Below are positions 55,460-64,000 of a stretch of DNA of 64,000 nucleotides, piece after piece. A program made the translations under genes and the position numbers. Below the pieces are notes generated by a model. That model was given only the letters and a program-made list of their open reading frames with translations. It searched no databases and had not been told where the DNA came from. The stretch is from NCBI GenBank assembly GCA_918026815.1, contig CAKJVC010000164.1, forward strand, positions 124,001 through 188,000, read 5' to 3'. Every line of letters starts with the position of its first letter. The first letter of the stretch is position 1. Source of the stretch: Chalara sp. BL73. Its lineage: Eukaryota; Ascomycota; Leotiomycetes; Helotiales.

Positions 55460-56725
55460 TTTTCTCCCATGTCAAGTACTCTGTAGTTGGTTAAGTAGAT
55501 AGCATGTCGATTTTATCTTTCTTTAGTTATATTCTTTGAAAATCACAATAATACTAATTGAAAACACGTTTCGTAATTTTCACTAATACAAAACCCAACT
55601 ATTATTTTGTCGTGATTGTTCATTTAAAGCAAACGAAACAAAAGTTGTTTTCTTTAATTAAAAACATACAAGTTGAAGTTATCTTGTATTTTTTATAAAG
55701 TATGGGGTGCTCAGTCCCGCAGTAAAGTGGATAGATGACCTTATCCTATGCTTCGCTACAGAGACAAATCCAAAGTCGCGTAATTGCGAGAACACTCTTC
55801 CCTCATATTTGTCCTTTATTTGCGTAGTTCTCTATTTAGAAGCATCGCTGAAACCCTCTTTGCCTATGACTTCATCTCTCTCCGAGGAAATGGCCAATAG
55901 AGTGTGCCGCAGTATGACTTGCCATTGGAGCTGCAAAGTATGTTGAGGTCGCTGGCTGAACGGGGAAATGTTTGATGATCAATGCTGGCCCAATGGCTTT
56001 GGGTGTCATCTTAAATGAGAGGACTGCACTGCCATTTTATTTTGGCCTTGGAAGAAGCTTTTCCGTGCTTGACAGCCCCGCTGCAGTTTTGCTGACTTGA
56101 CTCTCCCCATAGTTCGTAGTGGAAGCGGGTGTTCTGCGAGCTGGAATAGAATCGCCGTTATGGCAGAAGCATGATTAGTCCCCTCTGGGATGTGTGCTTG
56201 GAACTCAAGATCCCGCCCACATTATGGGCTAGCAATGGCTGCTCAGGTCTTGCCCTGCCCGATTACTCAGTTCCCGTTGATGTGAATGTCGTAAGAGTCC
56301 GTCGCGTCATTTATGATACTGCTACAGAAGGAGTGATGGCATGCGCATTCATGCTCACGACCGAGTTCAATATCGTCGCTCTTATTGTACTTCTCCTATG
56401 GGGTTTCCCACGCGGCTTTGGGTTGGAGGGGGCTCCTCGTCGCAGATCCGATCGTCTTCGATTGCGCCGTCTCAGTCACAGTCGAGGCATCTAAGATTCC
56501 TTCTCGAGAGCCAAGTCTCTTCTTGCTTGAGTCATTAGTCCTGTGGACTGAGCTATGGCTAAGTGCGTCATATAATATAGCTCGCCCGTGGAGCTTGAGA
56601 GCGGAGTGGTTGGAGATTTGGTGGCGAAGGAGCTTGATGCGACTCAATAGGTAACAATTTGGGTGCCCAGTGCTATTGTAGAATGGAATGAGTTTCAGGT
56701 ACTGTATCAGAAATCGCAAATAAAT
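55460..56725. other. intergenic region
   Basis: 1.27 kb. Several short frames (for example 56171-56494, 107 codons) have no recognisable domain. I see no supported gene. Confidence 0.4.
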
Positions 56726-57387
56726 TCAATATCTGCCACCGCAATGATTGCAGCATTCCCCGCAGCACCTGCGAGCATTTCGTCAGCAAACGCAGCTGTC
56801 AAAAAGTTGTAGACTTACCTATCCCCGCATCTATCGCAACACCTATCACAGCAACGATCACAGCACCGGTCACAACACCGATCACAACACCGATCGCAAC
56901 ATCTGAGCAATACCCGTCAGCACCAACTGGACGGATTTCCATAACCAGTCTGAACATACCTGTCACAACAGCGATCGCACAATCGATCGCATAATCGATC
57001 GCACATGCGGTCACACATACGATCACACATACGATCACAAAGCCTGTTATTTGAATCAGCAAGCTCAGTCATTGTTCTCGAGGACTCAACGCACCGATCA
57101 CAACACCGGTCAAAACACTCCCAGCCCAAGCTCCGATACAGATTCCTCGGATTCCACGCCGAGTCACTGCTCGTCTTTTTATTCCTTTCGCTATTTTTCA
57201 TTGCCCTGTTCTCGACGATTGGCGAGTATTGAATAGAATGGAGCATACTTGTCATTGGGATGGGTTGATTGGAGACGAGGTGACCGGGGTGGGGTAGGTC
57301 TGGGGAGTGGGGTGGATAGGGTATGTTAGCGTAAGTTATGTCGGTGGGGGACGGGAGCCGTGTCCACAGTGGGGAGGAAGAAGACAT
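56726..57387 (-). CDS. small cysteine-rich protein with tandem (x)CDR tetrapeptides
   Basis: Exons on the minus strand 57387-56960, 56902-56819 and 56768-56726 (introns 57 and 50 bases, GTATGT and GTAAGT donors) give 184 residues. The first 90 are Pro/Ser-rich and polar, without a signal peptide. After a first CFDRCCDRC block comes a run of fourteen tetrapeptides: LCDR, MCDR and similar in exon 1, then pure CCDR copies and one CGDR in exon 2, ending with paired cysteines and CGGRY in exon 3. Splicing out both introns keeps the CDR register exactly, which strongly supports the model. Paired cysteines suggest metal binding or lipid attachment near membranes. I know no family with this repeat. 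Confidence 0.65.
56821..57037. repeat. 12-base tandem repeats encoding Cys-Asp-Arg units
   Basis: On the plus strand, units like CGATCACAACAC / CGATCGCACAAT recur every 12 bases, in two blocks (56821-56902 and 56960-57037) separated by an intron. Most differences between units are third-base changes that keep the CDR code, which points to selection on the protein. Confidence 0.75.
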
Positions 57388-60300
57388 CGTGAAATTCAAT
57401 AAAGTGGAGTATGGAGTAGATGGGGAAGAGAGAAAAGTGGAGGCAGATCTAGAAATGTTAGATGATATGTTTTTGAAGGGAGGATCACATTTATTTGGTT
57501 TGTTTATGTACATATGCCAATAAAAAAATATACTTTTCATCGCGTTTCATCCTGATACCTCTTTGCGACGATATCTGAGCTTTCTTAAGGGAGGTGTCAC
57601 GTGCCGGTAGTATGAGAAAAAATAAATGTGTTAAATGTTACCTCGACTTGAGTCATGCTCCATACAGGCCAGTGAAGTGAAGTACAGTGTCAAATAGATT
57701 GTTCAACTTAATGGTAGCTGATGCGCACAAAATATGCAGGGCGTATGAGGCATGGTGCGTAGAGACAGCAATGGTACATCACATGTAACACAGTGCACAC
57801 TGCCTACTTCACATCATCTAACTGTGGAATAACCTACAGTGCGGCAGTGCTTCTACCATATCTTCCAGTCTTTTCTATTCATAATTTATTTTAAGAACTA
57901 TCGGGACGCTTGACAGCCGAGTCAGCACATATGCTTCTCCAGGCCCTACTGATCATTACCACTCCCGCGCTTTGTCTCAGCTGCAGAGACCACAGTCTCA
58001 GTCTTATCGTAGAGCCAAAGATCCGTAATTTCTGATCAATAAATGACATTCTTCAAACATACTTATCAGCAAGTTAAGATGACTTTGGAATCTAGCAACA
58101 ACAAGATGGTCGATCCGGTCCACCTCTCAGCCGCCGACTTCCAAAGTTTGCAGATCGAAGACAAGGTTTAACTGGCTAAACTAAGTTCGGGAAGTATGAT
58201 TAAAAAAGGGCCACCACTACGCGAACTGGTAGTCATCGTTCGAGAAGAAACTATTTTTGAGAGAACATTTCCAGATGACGAAAACATGTTATCAGATATC
58301 TTGGACCTTTGCGCGGTATTCTGATCACTCTTAAGGTGTATAATACTGGCTGCAGATTCCGAGCGGTTGGCCATGGGTTTGATAAGATGATGTGTTTGTT
58401 TGAGGCTAATTCTCTGGAGCGGGAATTACCCACTTTGGTAGAATGGTGACTTTGGTGAACACAGCCTATATATAAGTACTAATTAAAGGAGACGGAAACA
58501 GGTAATTCAAGTTTATCTGCGCACCGCCCCTCATTATAGATAGCCTGGTCATTACAGACTAAAATCACCAGGTTTTCATCCGATATTACTCGCGCTGATG
58601 TTGTTTCACACCCCCTTCACCTGTGAAACCTTGTTTCACTCATGGAATTGTCTGGCGCCTCGAGATTCTAGCACCATTTAATCATATAGCCCACATCTAA
58701 AGCGTCTTCACCAGTTTAAAATCTAAATGAGGTATGCTAGCATCCTGGTTGATAGCAGTCAATGACGACACAGACTGTGGCAGTGCATTTGTACCACACT
58801 TAAGAACTCGCAAGATATGGAAGTATCATATATAAAAATTTGTAGGGTTTCGAGTTTCTTTCTACGGCTGCTTCTTTGACAGTTTTGAATCGTTTATACC
58901 AAACAACGTTCCTCTTCACTTGATCTAGGTCTAGTAGTGTTGACTAATAATGCGTGAGCCCGGACATATGCACTCGAACATTCCATCGCCTTTTTCAATT
59001 ATATTAGTCGTTAGTAGTAATAGCCGGCTTCGGAACCCCCGAAAAGTAACAACGGCAAATTCCTAAATGGGACATGACTTAAGAGATAAAGATTTATCTT
59101 TTAACAGTTATTAAGGCTTAAGGATTCTAAGTGTCCGTTCTACATGTGAGGTGATTGCAGCCGCAAATTGTTACATGAATTTATACTCTTAAAGTGTCCG
59201 AAAACAAAAAATTTTACATAGTCAAGAATAGCAACCAATTTTCAGTTTGTCTCTTCACCTTAGCAGCAGTCTCCATAATGCCTTCCATTTCCTTTAAACT
59301 TCAGTAACGATTTTGCCTAAATTTCCCAAGTTGGCATTCCTCGCCAGTATCTGCGCCTCCGTTCCCTGCAACACATCAATGTCACCATCAATTTGTGCAA
59401 AAATTTGCTGGTAATGCCGTCAAGGAAATTTGATAGATTTGTAGCAAGTATAAGGATAGCTCTTTCCAGGCGTGATTGAATCGCTCTGAACAAAGTCGGA
59501 TTTTGAGGCGATCCGATGACTTGTCGTAAGCCGGCTAGACGTCTTTTAGTGACATTTATTCCTGTCATATATTAGATCAACGATGAGGAACATGTCCCTT
59601 AGCTCGCTGAAGTCTTACCATTGACCTCAACACTATCTTCCATACACGCGCGATAAGCCGGACACATCTCTTGATATATGTACGAACCATGGTGGTTTTG
59701 AATTGTATCGCGTCTGATTGAGCTAGAAAAGCATAATGTTCAGTAATCGGGATGGGAAGGGCGATACAAGAACGACTCACTGAAGTTGGATTTTAGCAAG
59801 TTCCTTTGCCCTTACGAAAACATACTTTATAAAATCCTGCTTTGTCGCTAAAAGCTATGTGAAGGGTGGCGCTCCTTAGAAACCTGGTAGCCGAGTATTA
59901 GCATTTCTGTATGTCCAACTCATGGAAAGGAGGTTCTCTGCATAGGGTCCAAGATAAAATACTTTTAACCTTTGAAATCAGTCCATCTAATAAACCCAGA
60001 ACTTTTGTCTCAAGGTCCTTCATAGCTACTTCTGAATTTTTAGCATAACCGTCCCATCATGATTCCATAGTTGATACCATGGAACCTATAAGCTCCAGAT
60101 TCCATTCTCTGAATGTGACTTTATCACTTTCCCAGGACCGGTTGTTCGCGCAGAGGCGCGAGGCCTCGGCTTCAAGGATATCAGTGTGAGAAAAGCTTTT
60201 CAATTATGTGAGCTCCTTACATGAATGAAGCTAAACTTGTCAGCATGTGTCATCATCAATGAAGTTAAATTCTCACACTTCTCCATGTTTCCGATATCCT

Positions 60301-61133
60301 GGCAGCTTCTTTGGTCCAAACTTCTAGCTTCCCTCCTATAGAATGTTCAAGTCAATGACTGTCCACAAGCTCGGAGAATAATCTAGAACGAACCCATAGG
60401 TTGAATTATGATCCCCGATAAGGTGCCCTTTTGAGTCTCTCGTGTGACATATATTTCTTCTGAGGTATTCTAAAAACTTTAGCTTCTGAGAAGGCAATGC
60501 ATTCAAGTGCATAATAATAAAGGGGTGATGTCCAACTAGTCGGTTTATATTTATTCGACGAAGCCAATTCCAGCCTCAAGCAAAAAGTGGAAATCTATCC
60601 ATCTAAGTCACTTTTGGCTTGTGAAACCGAAGTTACCCGCAAGAACTAGCACATTGAATCTCCTTAATAAAGGGAGGCAAATGCAATGCTCACCTGTTTG
60701 AGGACACCTAAAAGCGATTTCAGATACCTCTGCACTATAGCATCATTTGGCATAGTCACGCGAGAACCCCCGGCAACCCTATGATAATTACAGCACGTGC
60801 AAAGCGTTCAGTGGTGGGCTAACTTGCTTAGAAAGCTTTGGAATGTTAGAAATTGCTATAAATTTTAACATAGGATCAATTTCTGCAGCTAATTTGTATT
60901 GTTAGTAAAATAGTGACTTTTATGTGCAAAGCTAAAGTTGATACTACAATCCTGGCACGCAAAGGTGTCCCTATTCAGAAACAAGCCTAGCCCGCTACAT
61001 AGCCGTTTAAACAGCGGTTCTGTAGAGATTTAAGGCGAAATCGGGGACACATATGTGGCAATAATGGTATTCTCTAACAAGGCGGACTAGATATTCTCAT
61101 GGGGTAAGCGGAAAGCATCTCATGATGTTAGAA
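57388..61133. other. 3.7 kb gene-poor, AT-rich stretch
   Basis: No intact gene. On the minus strand, fragments at 59317-59568 and 59577-59780, and an open frame at about 60350-60560 (LNALPSQKLKFLEYLRRNICHT), look protein-like but cannot be joined or named. I suspect a decayed gene. Mutated, AT-shifted sequence fits an inactivated region. Confidence 0.4.
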
Positions 61134-62979
61134 TTAGTATCCTCTCTCGTACGATACTACGACTGCTTCGCTGGCAAAAACTTCCACTTTATCTCCCCTA
61201 AACTTTTCCAATATTTCGTTGCCTTTCAGACTACCATCGTCTTGCACAGTCCTTCCCGCCCAAGTTATGCCCTGCCTAGCGACGACATCCGGGGCCGTCA
61301 ACCTCCTCAACACGCGGCGGTAACCGCTAATGCTGGGGAGGTCAACCTGTACGCTCGATCTGCTCTCGCCCGTCGTCGCGTTATAAATTGCAAGGTTCAG
61401 GATAACGATTTGACTCAGCTGCTCTTTCTGCCAAGGATTCGCCTGAGTGTATATACCGTATGCGGAAAATGAGGTCTCGTTGGCCAGAACTTGGACCTGC
61501 TTGTCACCTCCGGCGAGCGCTTCCGCAATAAGTAGATTGCTATAATATAAAGGCCGCGGGCCCGGCAGCGTGGTGCCGTTCTGAATTGGTTGCCATGCCG
61601 CGTACCGATATCCAACACCAGTGTGGAAGAACATTTTAGAGATATTTAATGAGGCCGCATAGAGGGCGTAGTCGGTTGCCCATAGTGTGGAGCCAAAGAC
61701 ATCGGAGACCCCCGCTAGACCTTGGCACTATTGAAATCGTTAGCGGTCGATATGGCCGGAATATGACATAGACACGTACAGCTATCGAGTTGGTCTCTCC
61801 TATCACGTACGGAATTCCCTGAGCGAGCGTGTATGTAGACATGATTTCATGAAAGTGCATGTAAGATGCGAGAAGGGTATGATTCAGTATCGAACCTGCC
61901 AGAGTTGGTTTAACAGGAGCGCAAGCTGCTCCGAAGTACTGATTATGTTTAGTGATGTGTTAAATCAGAAGCAAGGAAAGCCTCAGAGTAAAGAAGCATC
62001 TCACTTGATGTTCGCAAAAAGTTTTGATTCTCCCTGTTGACGCTATTCCCAGCTCTAGCGCGTTTTCCGGTGTCCAGCTCGTGTCATTATTGATTAACCC
62101 TGGGACGACAAATGCGCCAGCTTGAAAAATAGGGCCCGTTTTTCTCTCTTGTACCTCACCTAAGGATTGTGTACCTACGGCTGCGGTTCGGTCTAGCCAT
62201 TGATCCACATAGGTCGCAATGTTCCACGTCTGATTTTGACGGTCAACAGGGAAAACTAAGAGCCATATGAGTCAGCGAGTACTCTCCATGATATCAGAGT
62301 TGGCGCATGCATCCCACGGGTAAAGGCACGCCTGGCGTAGATTGGCTGGAACACTAACCGTCAAACTCATTGCCAACCTCCAGAGCATAGAGACTGCTCC
62401 TAAGTGCTTTCGTAATGGCTGTCGCCTCCGCTACTGTCTTTTGCTCCCCCTTCTCACCAGAGTCGAACGTGATCCCCACAGTGTATTGAGTGGGCCAGTA
62501 ATGAAAGAGCTCTAACCAAGCCGGACCCCAGGTTAGAGAACTGGGCTGATCGGCGCCTGGAGTTGTGTAGTTAAGGATGATCGCTTCCTCTTGATTTGGG
62601 TCGTACGCCGCATGGTTTGCAGTGGTGCCGCCAACCCTGATATGAGGATACGACCCGGTAATGTCAGCGAGGTTCTGTAGCAAACGTGCGGAGAGCTTGT
62701 TAGGATGCCTATCATGTAGTTAGATAGATTTTTCTCTAGAATATTCGCCCAGTATCTGCAGAAAAAGGGCTAAAATCACTGTGAGGAGAGGGCTACTGAC
62801 GTCAGATTCCCAGTAAATTCATTGAAGTCGGCAAATTCGATAGAATAAGATATGAAGGAGCTGTCTTTGGGCCTGATTCCTGAAGCTAGCTGATCTGGGA
62901 ATTTCAAGTGCTTCACATCAGCCGCCGAAGCAATCGAAGCTAACAAGAATAAGAATGTGGTTCCTTTCATCTTGTCCAT
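61134..62979 (-). CDS. secreted GH79 beta-glucuronidase-like glycosidase
   Basis: Five exons on the minus strand: 62979-62801, 62708-62359, 62255-62005, 61938-61780 and 61727-61134; introns 52-103 bases; 510 residues. A signal peptide spans residues 1-19 (ends ASIASA). The (beta/alpha)8 domain shows YPHIRVGGTTANHAAYD near 75-95, the acid/base Glu174 in LEVGNEFD and the nucleophile Glu308 in PYVIGETNS. The C-terminal beta domain (about 410-510) is the usual GH79 C region with LNLAIYN and YRRVLRRLTAPD. GH79 enzymes of fungi remove glucuronic acid or 4-O-methyl-glucuronic acid from arabinogalactan and related glycans. Several N-x-S/T glycosylation sites are present. No frame damage is seen. Fits with the other secreted polysaccharide enzymes in the window. 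Confidence 0.88.
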
Positions 62980-64000
62980 AAATTTTTCCTAGAAAGAGCT
63001 CAAGTGCAGGCAGAAGATGGGAGAAAGGTAGTAGGTCCTGAGCTGCGAACCTCGCGAGGAAGCTGGGAATGAGCATCTTGAAATAATCAGCGTGGCCAAG
63101 GTCCTCTGCCTCCACTAGTCCTAACACCCACCCCCAACTATGAGGGGACCATTTAGCAAGGAGATCGATGGATGCAAGGGGAAAGTAGATTGGCAAAACA
63201 TGGAGAAAACTGGGGTATGGGGATAGCGGACGGGTATGGGGGTGGGGGCAACATAAACAATCCTTAGTAGGGGCGGGGCCGGAGGGGCTCAGGCTGGGAA
63301 TTACCAGGACATTGCTACAAGAAATGAAGTTTGTTCAATGACTAGTCTTGACTGAAGCTATAGGTCATATCTAATGAACGTGTGCGAACGTATGTAAACG
63401 TGCCGTTGTTTAATCGAGTGCTTGAACACTTGAGTTTTTAGGAAAAGAATTAATCGGGTGGCTGGACGTATCGAACGTGTAGCATGTGTAAATGCTCATC
63501 CCACTCTTTGACATGACTTCCAATATCATGGTCTGCTTCGGATTTCAGTTGCTTGGTCGACTGATGCTCAGTACGCTCAGGGATACAGAACTAATTGGGC
63601 ATGATCCCTAAATGTATGAGAAAGACAATTCGAAATATCATCAGCAATATAAGACGAGATTCAGAATTATCGGCAAACATTAGTTTCGCTTGAACATCCA
63701 GAACTGATCAGTTGGTAAAGAATTAACAAAAAGCTGAGTTTTATGTGTTTTAAGAAGCATTGAATGAATCACTCCCATCTTAAATTAATTTGAATTGATT
63801 CTCCTAGCTATATGAGTGCAGCCAGCCTTTTGTTCCGAGATTAGAGAAGGGCTATATTTATTGCTGAGGCTGCCCAAAAGAGAAGATGAAGAGGCGATTT
63901 TCAAGATCGAATGCTATCATAGTACAGGAGTGCCTTGCGATTAAACTCACTATAATTTGAATGTGCAAATGCATAAACATGAGAGTTGTATCTAGATAAA
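62980..64000. other. upstream flank of the GH79 gene
   Basis: 1 kb to the window edge. It should contain the GH79 promoter (minus strand). A G-rich stretch lies at 63215-63290. No further gene is visible. Confidence 0.45.

Noticed and set aside
56821..57037. CRISPR-like regular repeats
   Set aside because: The 12-base unit has no spacers and encodes a tetrapeptide in a spliced gene; it is a coding tandem repeat.
1..64000. tRNA or rRNA genes
   Set aside because: Scanned for GTTCGAAnC-type B boxes on both strands; the few hits lie inside coding exons and have no cloverleaf partner.

Overview
The window looks like nuclear DNA of a filamentous ascomycete (Pezizomycotina). The evidence is short introns of about 43-103 bases with GT..AG ends and CTAAC-type branch sites, a Zn(II)2Cys6 regulator, several HET-domain genes, a CBM1-tagged cellulase, PTH11/SAT-like rhodopsin-domain membrane proteins and FucP-type sugar transporters. 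The gene mix (Agd3-type deacetylase, GH5, GH79, many HET genes) would fit a plant-associated or saprotrophic Leotiomycetes-like fungus, but that placement is inference. No tRNA, rRNA or CRISPR array was seen.

Layout. 2.3-4.1 kb: HET protein. 4.6-12.2 kb: a group resembling a small metabolite locus, with a Zn2Cys6 regulator, a five-exon DHA1 MFS exporter, a CmcJ/NvfI-type oxidoreductase, and then a short secreted peptide precursor with two Kex2-bounded repeats. 12.5-16.1 kb: an opsin helix-G remnant, an orphan gene and a collapsed MFS pseudogene. 17.7-23.3 kb: two secreted carbohydrate enzymes, a CBM1-GH5-X2-CBM46-like glucanase and an Agd3-like deacetylase. 25.2-32 kb: a FucP-family sugar transporter, a GC-rich orphan and a six-exon sugar-porter MFS gene. 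32.6-48.6 kb: accessory DNA with an ankyrin protein, two acidic orphans, three further HET genes (one broken by an amber codon) and a piggyBac-type element with inverted repeats and a stop-interrupted transposase. 50.1-55.5 kb: a rhodopsin-domain protein followed by a second rhodopsin-domain protein joined in frame to a complete FucP-like transporter. 56.7-57.4 kb: a small protein made largely of tandem Cys-Asp-Arg tetrapeptides. 57.4-61.1 kb is gene-poor. 61.1-63 kb: GH79 glycosidase.

The genes fall into three themes: secreted polysaccharide enzymes with sugar uptake (GH5, Agd3, FucP, sugar porter, GH79); self/non-self recognition (HET and ankyrin genes, with decay by stop codons); and a possible peptide-metabolite locus (regulator, exporter, oxidoreductase, precursor). 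Exon boundaries were read by hand from splice signals, reading-frame continuity and family motifs; none is supported by transcript data.
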